From NCBI GenBank assembly GCA_026770615.1, contig MU631439.1, positions 305,566 to 317,640 on the forward strand: a stretch of 12,075 nucleotides of DNA. The letters are read 5' to 3'. Under the pieces are notes generated by a model, which made no database searches, was not told the DNA's origin, and was given only the letters and a program-made list of their open reading frames with translations. Both the position numbers and the translations under genes were made by a program. The DNA is from Pavlovales sp. CCMP2436. Lineage: Eukaryota; Haptophyta; Pavlovophyceae; Pavlovales. Shown piece by piece: positions 1 through 7,382 of the stretch. How positions within the stretch are numbered: the stretch's first letter is position 1; each line of letters starts with the position of its first letter.

Positions 1-91
1 CGCGTGTCGAGATGCGTGAGCATCGGTTCGTGGTGAAACACCGGTCAGTGCGCTAGGCGCGTGTCGAGATGCGTGAGCATCAGTTCTTGGT
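1..91. repeat. 57-bp tandem repeat at the left edge
   Basis: The sequence starting CGCGTGTCGAGATGCG at position 1 recurs at position 58, and the similarity continues through GTGAGCATC(A/G)GTTC. The period is 57 bp. The array may extend beyond the window. The period is a multiple of three, and the minus strand reads as a leucine- and histidine-rich peptide, but one unit contains a stop, so coding is not supported. Confidence 0.75.
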
Positions 92-430
92 GTGCGTCTT
101 GGCGGGTCGGGATGGTCTGCGAGATCAGGAGGTGCGCGATGCGCGTGTGCACGTCCAGGACGTGGTGTGGTGGGCCGGAACTCGCCTGCAGGCGCCGGGG
201 GGGGGCTCGCATGCGCGAGCGCCCGCACGTTGGGGACGGAGGCCATTGCCGTTTTCGAAAAGACTCATTCTGCAAACATACGGGCGTACGGGAATCTGAG
301 GATGTCCATCTTGGTAGGACGGGAATCTGAGGATGTCCATCTTGGTAGGGAAGCCTCCTCGCTTCTCACCCGGCCCTATTTATTCGTTTTATTGTATAAC
401 TAACCCCCCTGTGAACGTACGGGTCTTTAT
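92..430. other. GC-rich stretch without a convincing gene
   Basis: Several overlapping ORFs of 60-100 codons are open on both strands, as expected by chance in GC-rich DNA. None shows a recognisable domain. A minus-strand frame at about 45-275 reads plausibly as protein near its C-terminus but has no support beyond composition. The stretch includes a perfect 31-bp tandem duplication and ends in AT-richer DNA. Confidence 0.4.
288..349. repeat. Perfect 31-bp tandem duplication
   Basis: Positions 288-318 are repeated without change at 319-349. The unit begins ACGGGAATCTGAGG and ends CTTGGTAGG. Perfect identity implies a recent event. A second tandem duplication with the same 31-bp period lies at 6659-6719, inside a helicase remnant. 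Confidence 0.9.
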
Positions 431-434
431 CGAA

Positions 435-500
435 GAGGTACGAGCGCATGTGTGTAAATATCTATAAAAACGTCCGGCCCCGTAAAGGTCTCCCAGTCTC
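435..500. repeat. Dispersed repeat, left copy
   Basis: GGTACGAGCGCAT is followed at once by GTGTGTAAATATCTATAAA and ACGTCCGGCCCC. The same two halves occur again at 653-665 and 838-875, but there they are separated by about 173 bp containing a short ORF. Either the left copy lost that segment or the right copy gained it. Confidence 0.6.
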
Positions 501-587
501 CCAGTGGTGCAGCAACAACACACTGTTCGCCTATGATCGTTCCCGAGCACACGGGTAGCGTCATCATCCCCTCGTCGTCTTCTGAGC

Positions 588-626
588 TTATCCCCCCCTC
601 CCCTCCCCTCCCCCCCTCCTCCCTTG
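588..626. repeat. Polypyrimidine (C/T) tract
   Basis: An almost uninterrupted run of C with scattered T, built from CCCCTCCCCTCC-type units. It is low-complexity sequence with no coding content on either strand. Confidence 0.8.
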
Positions 627-672
627 CTTACCAGATTTTTTTTACTACTGTAGGTACGAGCGCATATTTAAA

Positions 673-849
673 ATGAAGTTCCTGCCGCCGCGGCGTGGGC
701 TGTGGGCGATGGGTACAGCGATTACGGAGGAGCGGAAACTCTTTGCCGCGCTGAACAACTGTGCGTTCGTGAGCACGACGCGGATGGGCAGCGACTTCTC
801 CGGACCGTTCACCTTCCTGATGGAGGTGCGCCGCCCTGTGTGTGTGTAA
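673..849 (+). CDS. 58-codon ORF of unknown function
   Basis: An ATG-to-TAA frame encodes a 58-residue peptide that begins MKFLPPRRGLW and contains ALNNCAFVSTTRMGSDFSGP near its middle. The composition looks protein-like, mixing hydrophobic and polar residues with few low-complexity runs, and GC content is higher than in the flanks. No known domain is recognisable. It sits between two halves of a repeat that lie side by side at 435-470, so it may be a fragment inserted into the repeat or an exon-like remnant of a longer gene. The stop codon falls inside the right half of the repeat (GTGTGTAAATATC), so the present end may not be original. Homology to other genes is unknown. Confidence 0.35.
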   Translation: MKFLPPRRGLWAMGTAITEERKLFAALNNCAFVSTTRMGSDFSGPFTFLMEVRRPVCV

Positions 850-973
850 ATATCTAGAAATACGTCCGCCCCCTGATAGGTATCCACCGGACCCAAACAG
901 TGAGAAAACACACGGATCAAGGGACCTTTGCAGAGCACACGGATACCGTCCCCAACGCAAGGCTGATCGTACA

Positions 974-1006
974 CCTATATATATGTATATGTATATATAT
1001 GTGTAG
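974..1006. repeat. TA/TG microsatellite
   Basis: Alternating TATATATGTATATGTATATA-type sequence. It is similar in kind to the much longer TA tract at the right end of the window. Confidence 0.7.
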
Positions 1007-1029
1007 TCTTTACTCCTACTTACTCTCTC

Positions 1030-1676
1030 TTAGTTAACCCCCCCCCCCCTTAGAACTGCTGCATCCCCATACGGCCATGTTTCTCTCCGTGGAGGGTAAG
1101 TGGAATAGGCTGATTACATACAAACAATGCTTAAAATTATATACAAACAATGCATCGTCACGACTTCTTTCCGTGTTTTGGTTCCGCAAAAGCCGTCATT
1201 CTGCCTAACTAACCCTAGCCGTTACGCCCTAACCCTAGCCGTTACGCCCTAACCCTAGCCGTTACGCCCTACTTCTCGTTCGTTACGCCCTAACCCTAAC
1301 CGTTCCTACCCCTATTTGTAGAGCTGATACTTCCTTAAAAATCAATTCAGGTTAGTTACTTTACTAGTAGGTATGAGGTTAGTTAGTATGGAGGGCTGAA
1401 ACGCTAGACGGATTTGTTCCTGAGTGGAAGTGGAAAGTGGGCAGACGTGATGACATACGAACCATGCTTAAATTACATACAAACAATTCAGCGTCACGAC
1501 TTCTTCCGAAAAGGTGGAGAGGCTTGATTCCCGAGAAACAACTCGAAATAACTGAATCGCAAAACTGAAAACGGTAATAGTTAATTTAATTAAATCGCAA
1601 TTAGCTATTGAATTTAATTAAGAATTTAATGAAGGTTAGGTATGCGAACGGCGGCCTCTGAGCGCTGCGGCGCGAT
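1030..1676. repeat. Segmental repeat block, copy 1
   Basis: In order the block contains: a run of 12 C (1038-1049); a GTGGAA-type segment with paired ATACAAACAAT motifs ending in GTCACGACTTCTTTC (about 1095-1173); a telomere-like array (1203-1312); GGTTAGTTA...TTACTA...GGTAT (about 1349); a second motif pair ending in CGAAAAGGTGGAGAGGCTT (about 1424-1528); and GGTATGCGAACGGCGGCCTC (about 1639). The same order recurs at 2190-2820 with offsets of 1139-1150 bp, so it is one duplicated segment rather than independent repeats. The block ends just beyond the stop codon of a minus-strand gene remnant in both copies. Confidence 0.8.
1203..1312. repeat. Telomere-like minisatellite 1
   Basis: About four 20-bp units of CCCTAACCCTAGCCGTTACG, the last ones degenerate. 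CCCTAACCCTA matches the complement of the common eukaryotic TTAGGG telomere repeat, but CCGTTACG interrupts it, so this is an interstitial telomere-derived array rather than a functional telomere. Confidence 0.75.
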
Positions 1677-2177
1677 TACTCTGGCTCAAAGTCGAGCTCC
1701 TCGTGGTGACCGAAGAAAAACTCATCGGGCGTAGCGAGCAGCCCCTGTGCCTGGTGGAAGGTTCTGGCGTCACAGAGGTCACAAATCTTGTTGATCATGA
1801 TGCCCTGCCTAATCACATTATCGCCCATCATATGTGAGGTGACGATCTCAATCTCGAGCATGCCCGGGAGGAGCGTCAGGCTCGCCTCGTCCGATAGCTT
1901 GAACAGGGTCTGGGAGAAAAGTTTGTGCTGCCAGCGCGCCGTCTGGACGCTCTGCGAGTTGACGATGCATTTGACATTGTGCCCGTTGACGAGGCGCCAG
2001 CCATGCTGCAGGCGCTGCGCACCTTCGCCGTCCTCCTCATCCGCTCCAAACTCGGGGCCGTTCGTGCCCAGCTGCCTCGCGCTCCCTACCACTTGGCCAT
2101 GCGCCACGGGCAAGCGCGCCAGGGTAAGCGCACAGTTACCCTAGAGGCGCTGGTACGCTTCGCCCGGCTTGACGTAT
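1676..2177 (-). pseudogene. Unknown gene remnant without an ATG
   Basis: The minus strand is open for about 145 codons (2113 to 1676), and the same frame continues upstream to about 2175 across one TAG near 2144. The upstream part reads YVKPGEAYQRL before that stop. The C-terminal half looks like real protein: LPGMLEIEIVTSHMMGD, NKICDLCDART, and an acidic aromatic tail with FFFGHHEELDFEPE. No family is recognised. No ATG precedes the first 80 or so codons, and the open frame begins only at a TTG, unusual for a eukaryotic or viral gene; the 5' end is probably lost or split. The opposite strand is also open (1925-2179) but ends in no recognisable domain. A possible distant, decayed relative lies at 2818-3005, where both stops sit at the same point of the flanking repeat. 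Confidence 0.45.
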
Positions 2178-2189
2178 AGTCATTTACAG

Positions 2190-2820
2190 TAATTACTCTA
2201 CCCCCCCCCCCTTACAAAAATCGTACTCCCGTACTACCCGGAACAGTTTCTGGGAAAAAGTGGAAAGTGGAATTGGCTAGTCACATACAAACAATGCTTA
2301 AATTTACATACAAACAATGCAATGTCACGACGTCGTTCCATATCTTTTTCACACTAACCCTGTCATACCCTAACTAAGCCTAACCGTTACACCCTAACCC
2401 TAACCGTTACACTCTAACCCTAACCGTTACCCTAGCTAACCCTAACCCTAATCCTACTTGCATGGGTTAATTACTTACAAACAATTCAGGTTAGTTAATT
2501 TTACTATAGGTATCAGATTAGTTCACTAGGTTGTATGGTAGGTTAAAACCCTAACTAGGCCGGATTAGTTTCTGAGAAAAAGTGGAAAGTGGACCGGTCT
2601 GATTACATACAAACAATGCTTAAATTACATGCAAACAATTCAGCGTCACGACTTCTTTCGAAAAGGTGGAGAGGCTTAATCGCGCAGGCTGTAGAGTTTC
2701 TCGGAATAAGTGGTAAGTGGACACGCCGTGTTTTAAATTTGGATATGGAATTTTATTATGAATTTAATGAACGGAATGTTGGGTATGCGAATGGCGGCCT
2801 CTGAGCGCCGCGGCGCTACT
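2190..2820. repeat. Segmental repeat block, copy 2
   Basis: Second copy of the block at 1030-1676. It has a run of 11 C (2201-2211), a motif pair at about 2255-2340, a telomere-like array (about 2352-2458), GGTTAGTTAATTTTACTA near 2489, a motif pair at about 2573-2670 followed by CGAAAAGGTGGAGAGGCTTA, and GGTATGCGAATGGCGGCCTC near 2781. A short plus-strand open frame at 2589-2804 crosses these repeats and is not regarded as a gene. Confidence 0.8.
2352..2458. repeat. Telomere-like minisatellite 2
   Basis: Repeats of ACCCTAACCCTAACCGTTAC with variants, then CTAACCCTAACCCTAATCC. It occupies the same place within the segmental duplication as the array at 1203-1312. The units differ slightly (TAACCGTTAC against TAGCCGTTACG), so the two arrays have drifted or re-expanded separately. 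Confidence 0.75.
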
Positions 2821-3005
2821 CGGTCGTGGTCATCATGGTCGCCTTGTGGATCCAGTCCCCAATCGTCATATTCATCTCTGCTGCGTCGCAGACGTTTTTC
2901 TTTGCGTGCGAGTAGATGCGCGATGGAAGCCTTGTGGACCCGGTCGCCGATAGTCACCTCCGTTTCTTCTGCATGAAGGACGCGGTTCGTCTCGGGCGTG
3001 TAGAC
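2818..3005 (-). pseudogene. Decayed 3' gene end after repeat block 2
   Basis: Minus-strand protein-like sequence is split between two frames. The upstream part reads TPETNRVLHAEETEVTIGDR and HKASIAH. It then shifts frame, near 2905, to IYSHAKKNVCDAAE followed by NMTIGDWIHKATMMTTTE and a TAG. TIGD(R/W)(V/I)HKA therefore occurs twice about 40 residues apart, which suggests an internal repeat. The stop lies at the same point of the flanking repeat as the stop of the 1676-2177 remnant, so the two may descend from one duplicated gene, though residue similarity is weak. No family is recognised. Confidence 0.35.
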
Positions 3006-3009
3006 GATC

Positions 3010-3650
3010 CACGGTGTTCAGCGTCACGACGTCTCTTTTGTAAGTGGATAGATCAGGATTAATTAGACATGATTAATTACTGATAAACATTTGAGTGTCA
3101 TCCCTTCTCGTCCGTATGTAATCGTATTGATTAATTAGTGGAGCCGGATTGGGACGTCCGTAAATCGAAACGTCCGGAAAAGCTCCAAATTGGGACGCCT
3201 GTAAATCGTAGGCTAAGAAGTTTCTGAATTGACGTGGACAAAGGACACGGGCGATTACATACAAACAATGCGTAAAATTACTTACAAGCAATTTAGCGTC
3301 ACTACTTCTCTCCTGAAAGACGACATCCTATTAATAATTAAGTCTGATTAATTACTTACAAACAATCCAGGTAGTCGTAAACCGGCCTGTTTGTTGCTGA
3401 AAACTGAAAAGTGAAACGGCCAGAGACCGACCTAGACGCTCCCTGCGTTTATCCTGAGATTTATCCTGAGAAACGACTTAAAAAAGCGAAATCGCGAACT
3501 AAAACCAATGCTTATAAAAACTAAATCGCTTACTTATAAACAATTCGATTAATGGTGTGTAATTCGATTGCTTATAATCAATACATCGTCATACGTTCCC
3601 TGTCTTATTAATAAAGGTAAGCAACCAGACCGTACGGGTGTAACCATTTC
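3010..3650. other. AT-rich stretch with degenerate motif copies, no gene
   Basis: This stretch contains another pair of ATTACATACAAACAAT-type motifs (about 3254-3295), followed by GCGTCACTACTTCTCTCC, and single degenerate copies near 3016, 3075, 3350 and 3530. A direct repeat, ATTGGGACG followed by a short variable stretch and GTAAATCG, occurs at about 3149-3167 and 3188-3206. TTTATCCTGAGA is tandemly repeated near 3448-3472. The only longer open frame, on the minus strand at 3073-3291, has no protein-like features. Confidence 0.6.
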
Positions 3651-3711
3651 CTTATCCAACTAACGTGGACAGCGGACACCGACTGACTGGCGTTTAAATT
3701 ACTTGTTTGAC

Positions 3712-3948
3712 ATGGACGTGGAAGAGCTGCCCTGTGCTGCACGCGGATGCAACCACGGATGCGGCCCGCGCCGGGCAGTTGAGCACTCTGATCTGGTTGC
3801 GCGATCGCGGCTGCGCATGGAGTTCGGATACACGGGGCGGGCACCTCGACGTGCTGCGCTACGCGCACGAGCACGGGTGTCCGTGGGCTGCAAGCGGACG
3901 AATCTGCAAGCGAAGAGGACGTCTGAAAGCGAAGCGCGATCAATGTGA
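3712..3948 (+). pseudogene. Ankyrin-repeat protein fragment (broken)
   Basis: The first frame begins MDVEELP at the ATG at 3712. Protein-like sequence then moves to the next frame (3707 + 3n) as AARAGQLSTLIWLRDRGCAW and GHLDVLRYAHEHGCPW (3839-3886). The latter two are successive helices of the ankyrin-repeat type abundant in pandoraviruses, mimiviruses and Acanthamoeba, where GHL(D/E)VL(R/K)(Y/W)A(H/R)E(H/R)GCPW is a common repeat core. Between them about seven residues of the normal 26-33 residue repeat spacing are missing. Similarity ends at CPWAA. The gene is therefore shifted at its start, internally deleted and truncated at its 3' end. Intact relatives contain many repeats, sometimes after an F-box. 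The function, probably protein-protein interaction with the host, cannot be retained by this remnant. Confidence 0.75.
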
Positions 3949-4255
3949 GTCGAGACAACCGTGTGATTATAGCAGCCCGCGCCGGTGCACCTTTGCTGAG
4001 GTGACTCCGAGCCCCGGGTCTCTTATTCGGAATAACAGATTTTATGAAACATTTTACATTACATCATCCACCACTTCTACTAGCTCCCTACTTTGGCGTA
4101 GCGCGTAGGAGCCTGCGTCGGAGCGCTTAGATCAGCCTGACTTGAACTTGAAACGTACCGCCAGCCCGAACCCCCCTACATCAACGTAAGTGATTCAAAT
4201 GATTCGAATTATATTAAAATTGCATACGAACTGAAATGATTTGATTTTACAGTGT
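3949..4255. other. Intergenic stretch between convergent remnants
   Basis: The ankyrin frame stays open to 4108 but loses all family resemblance. The rest has no credible coding sequence. It becomes AT-rich from 4185 and contains an intron-like pair, GTAAGT at 4186 and TTTTACAG ending at 4252 (67 bp), on the plus strand. No exon can be assigned to either side. Confidence 0.45.
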
Positions 4256-5797
4256 CTAAAACTCGTCATCCATGATCTCAAATGCATTTATCGAGCAGTT
4301 CTCGATAAAAGCGCTTTTAGGGACCGACTGCCCGCTCTTGACCCTGTTGCTTTGGGCTATCTCGAGCATGCTGGTGTAAACCTTCATGTCTTTGGCCGAA
4401 ACGATGTTTTGGAATTCCTTTCGGAACTGCACAAGCTTCGGGTTGTATTCATGCAGCTTACAGAAGCGATTTTTGTGCTCCCTAAGAGAACCCATAGAAA
4501 CATACTGTCCAGGACTGTGTACCAGGACCTCGGCTACAAAGTGGACGAGCGGGTCGTTGTCTTGCTGGACCTTGGAACCTACCTCGGCGCGGCGAGGGTA
4601 GTACTTGGCCAGGATGTTGGGCATGATGCCGTCCTGTTTTTAGCGCACCGCGAGCCGGCGGTAGGCCTTGCTGCAGCGCAGGAGGATCTGAACCTGTACG
4701 GCAGGGTCCTTTAGCTCGGCGGCTAGACTACTGTTGCATAGAGTCGGTTTTTTTGAGAAATTAAAGTAGACGACGCGACGCGTCATCTGACCCTGATCGT
4801 CCTGCCAGTTGGGAACCACATTGGCCACGAGCATAAAGGGCGCGACCCATTGCAGTGTCCGACGGCCCCCGTATTTGATATTGATCTCGACGCGCTCGCC
4901 GTTGATGATTTTGTGGAGGTTGGTCTGGGACAGGTTGGACATCAGGTCCTTGTCCACGTCTGCGGCAATGACAACGTTCGAGTTCACGAGCGACTCAAAG
5001 GGAAAGTTCTTCTCGATAGTGTTGGACATATAGTCGATCTGCTCGGGCGAGTACCCTGCATTGATAATCGCGTCCGTAATTGTCGTTTTGCCCGAACCAC
5101 CCACGCCGATAAGCATAAGGCATGCTTGCCAATTATCATAGCGCCCGACTGGAAATAGCAGACGGCCTAGCATGCCAAGCAACAATTCCTCCTCGGCAGA
5201 GTCCCACTCTTGCATGCAGACGATGGAGTCGAGCTGCGGCGTGGGGTGCACCGCGTCCGGGCAGAGCCAGTCCGGATCAAAGTCCATGTGGTAGTGCTTC
5301 TTGGCGCAGGAGTTGGGCGTGCATATGTATTCACGCAATGGAACAAATGTATTTTCGTACAAATTAAAGACTCCGTTATTGAACATATACTCACCTGAAA
5401 ACCCAGGCACGCTTTGGAACAGTTCGCTGTTTACGTGGATAGAATTGGAAATCCCGATTGCGCTGCACGCCGCATGTTCGATGAATGATTGAATGTCAGA
5501 GCCAGCACCACCGAAAATATAGACTGCCGTTGCGAGCGTTACAGCCTCCAGACGACCACGGTGATTCTCCCACATTGGAGTCGCGATTCCATCGACACGC
5601 ACGCGCTGCATGACGTACGTCGACCGAGCCAGACTGCCTCGTACCAAAGCGAGGCCCTCCGAATCGAATAGCATTGCCACTAGCTTTACAGTCCGACCGA
5701 ATCCAGTCGTCCTTTTCCGCTTCATAGCCGGCTCATCGTTCCATGAGGCATAGTCGTCTCTATCGATAGACGACTCGCACGCGCGAGTCGTCCCCAT
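4256..5797 (-). pseudogene. D5-like SF3 helicase with one in-frame stop
   Basis: Superfamily 3 helicase of the D5 type that nucleocytoplasmic large DNA viruses use to unwind DNA at the replication fork. The first frame runs from ATG 5797 to a TAA at 4642-4640 (385 residues); the same frame continues 127 codons to 4256, giving 513 codons in all. Visible motifs are Walker A GVGGSGKTT (residues 231-239), Walker B NVVIAADVD (274-282), sensor-like PFMLVANVVPNW (320-331) and MTRR (338-341) as probable arginine finger. Past the stop lies a C-terminal domain (PLVHFVAEVLVHSPGQYVS) that is conserved in the paralogue at 6625-7360. The N-terminal primase domain of full-length D5 proteins is absent. A shorter start at residue 25 (MKRKRTT) is possible. 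The first 38 bp overlap the end of the upstream nuclease gene. All ATPase motifs look intact, so a 385-residue protein might still be made. Confidence 0.88.
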
Positions 5798-6495
5798 GGA
5801 AAAGGAATTCCTCTACGAGGTGCTGCGCGTCGGGTACTGGGCAGAGATGGTAGCGGAGGCGCGCCTTCACGAGGCCCAGCCGCTTGAGCCAGGCCGTCTC
5901 GCGCGCGAGCGTAAGCACTCCGTGCTTGAGCGCAAAGCACGATGGATGTACTGCACCCTGCTTATCCACGAATCGGTCAGGGTTGAAGCGGAGGAAGACG
6001 ACCGGTCGCCCACCGAATGAGTCTGATATGCGCCAGACACGCTGTTGCCAGCACTCGGGTAGCTCCCGCGTGTGCCTGTTCTCGTCGCACTCGAGAATGA
6101 CCACATGTGAGAGCACGTCGATACAGAAATCGGGGCGCTCCTTGCCGCACCCCCCCGAGACAACCTGGTCGTGTCGCATGCTCAGATGCGAGGGCGCATC
6201 GGCCATGAGCGCCTCGAGCCAGGCGAGCAGCGCGCGTTCCTTGGTCTGCAAATCGCGCTTCATATGCGCCTTCGGATGCGTCACAGCGTAACAGAGCGCA
6301 CACATCGAGCCGTTCCCGTAGCCCGAGTTTGCAGCCCTATGCTGGCAGTGCGCGCATCGCTTGTTGTGTTGTGGACATCGACCTTCAACGGGTCGTGTGC
6401 GGTGCACGCCTTGCAGACAGTCGCCTTTGCGCCCTCGCGCGCGTAGTTCGGCTGCTTGCGCCCTCGCAGTCCGCGCCGACGCACATGGAGGGCAT
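5760..6495 (-). pseudogene. EsV-1-7 zinc-motif protein with endonuclease-like domain; 5' end frameshifted
   Basis: A 215-codon frame (6407 to 5760) is intact. It contains a cysteine/histidine segment (KRCAHCQHRAANSGYG...CALC, residues 16-39) and a nuclease-like domain with RPDFCID (91-97), VVILECDENRH (102-112) and VVFLRFNPDRF (136-146). This RPD...E.DE..H...RFNPD pattern is typical of putative endonucleases found widely in large DNA viruses. Upstream, further EsV-1-7 repeat material appears in two other frames: MPSMCVGADCEGA from ATG 6495, then KQPNYAREGAKATVCKACTA and DPLKVDV. Together they fit the EsV-1-7 spacing C-x4-C...C...H...DV, so the original gene probably began at 6495 and suffered two small frame changes near 6450 and 6375. 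The first in-frame ATG of the intact part (6407) lies within the motif. EsV-1-7 repeats occur in phaeoviruses, brown algae and other giant viruses. The 3' end overlaps the helicase start by 38 bp, indicating co-linear expression. Confidence 0.78.
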
Positions 6496-6624
6496 GCGAG
6501 TGGACGGGACGAAGAAGAGATCGATTTTTAAGAGCCTCAAACGCCCATTAAAAAAAGTATTTTTAAGAGCACTAAACGCTTGTTTTAAAATATTAATTTA
6601 AAGATGTGCTCTTTTTAAACTAAT
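6496..6624 (-). promoter_or_regulatory. AT-rich spacer with repeated TTTTTAAGAGC motif
   Basis: TTTTTAAGAGC occurs at 6525-6535 and 6560-6570. Each is followed a few bases later by AAACGC, so about 19 bp are repeated with a 35-bp period. On the minus strand the motif lies 31 and 66 bp upstream of the probable nuclease ATG at 6495. A near-inverted copy (GTGCTCTTTTTAAA) lies at about 6606-6619, beside the stop of the upstream helicase remnant. The placement suggests a promoter for the nuclease-helicase pair and possibly a terminator for the upstream gene; function is inferred only. Confidence 0.45.
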
Positions 6625-7360
6625 TTAGTCGTCCGGAGACCACCGGCCGCAATTCGTACGGAGCAGTCGTTGACGAATGCACTCTTGGACGGAGCAGTCG
6701 TTGACGAATGCACTCTTGGGCCATGCGCCATCGACGCTCGGTATCCAGACTGCATTGGGGTTGGCTCGGACGCGCTGCGAAATCTGGCCACGTGTATAGC
6801 GGGTCATTCCCTTGGCGGCCACGAGCGTCTCGAATGCGGTTCCAAATCGAATTTGCTTTGGGTCATATCCATGTTCCTTGCAAAATCGAGTCTTATAGTC
6901 ACGCAGCGAGCTAAGCGAGACGTACTCGCCCGGACTGTACTCGAGCACGTGTGCTATGAAGTGGACGAGTGGGCCATTGGTAACATTGTGCCTGGTATCG
7001 ACACGGTCCATCTCCGCAGGTGCGTTTGGAAATAGGACGAGGTTCTCGTAGATGGTCGTGGTAATGCTAGAGGCGTTTTCTGGTGCGCGTTCGATATAAG
7101 ACTGGATGTCAATCCATCATATAGACGGCATTCGCGAGCGTCAGTTGCCCGGCTCCGCCGTAGCTCTCCCTTTGTGAAGTCGATACTCCATCTACCAGTA
7201 CGCGCTGCATAACAAATGTCGATTGAATCAGGTTTCCTCGGACGAGCGCCAGACCATTTGAATCGAAAAACTCCGCGGCGGTTCTGATAGCACGCGCGAA
7301 CTCGGTAGCGTATTTTCGCTTGGAGCCCACGGACACGGTGGCAGCGTCGGCAGTAGGCAT
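6625..7360 (-). pseudogene. D5-like helicase paralogue lacking its ATPase domain
   Basis: The first frame (7360 to 7109) starts MPTADAATVSVGSKRKYATE and shares FFDSNGLALVRG and STFVMQRVLVDGVST with residues 43-73 of the helicase at 4256-5797. It ends at a TGA. The next frame resumes at 7116 with WIDIQSYIERAP, matching SDIQSFIEHAA, and then jumps straight to the C-terminal domain: PLVHFIAHVLEYSPGEYVSL and KTRFCKEHGYDPKQIRFG. About 250 residues, roughly 151-400 of the intact copy, are missing, including Walker A, Walker B and the arginine finger. A 31-bp tandem duplication (6659-6719) changes the frame of the last 20 or so residues. Divergence from the other copy is substantial, so the duplication is old or the two came from different viruses. 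It cannot be an active helicase; a dominant or structural role is conceivable but decay is simpler. Confidence 0.85.
6659..6719. repeat. 31-bp tandem duplication inside the helicase remnant
   Basis: CGGAGCAGTCGTTGACGAAT and the following 11 bases (6659-6689) are repeated from 6690 with 30 of 31 bases kept. Because 31 is not a multiple of three, the second copy is read in another frame on the minus strand: KSAFVNDCS is followed by VQECIRQRLLRT, which is the same DNA translated out of frame. Confidence 0.92.
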
Positions 7361-7382
7361 CGTGCGCTGTATGCACGGTGCG

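Noticed and set aside
1788..2179. Two plus-strand ORFs (1788-2144 and 1925-2179)
   Set aside because: They lie opposite the minus-strand remnant. The first is serine/cysteine-rich as expected of antisense. The second is more protein-like but shows no motif, so the strand choice is only moderately secure.
1203..2458. Functional telomere
   Set aside because: The arrays are internal, interrupted by CCGTTACG, and flanked by unique DNA on both sides.
1095..3312. CRISPR array made of the ATACAAACAAT repeats
   Set aside because: Spacing is irregular, units are internally paired and degenerate, and no uniform spacers or cas genes are present.
4241..4714. 157-codon plus-strand ORF
   Set aside because: It is antisense to the conserved C-terminal part of the helicase. 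The sense frame is supported by the paralogue at 6625-7360.
5884..6446. Several plus-strand and alternative-frame ORFs over the nuclease gene
   Set aside because: They are shadows of the minus-strand frame that carries the RPDF and ECDENRH motifs.
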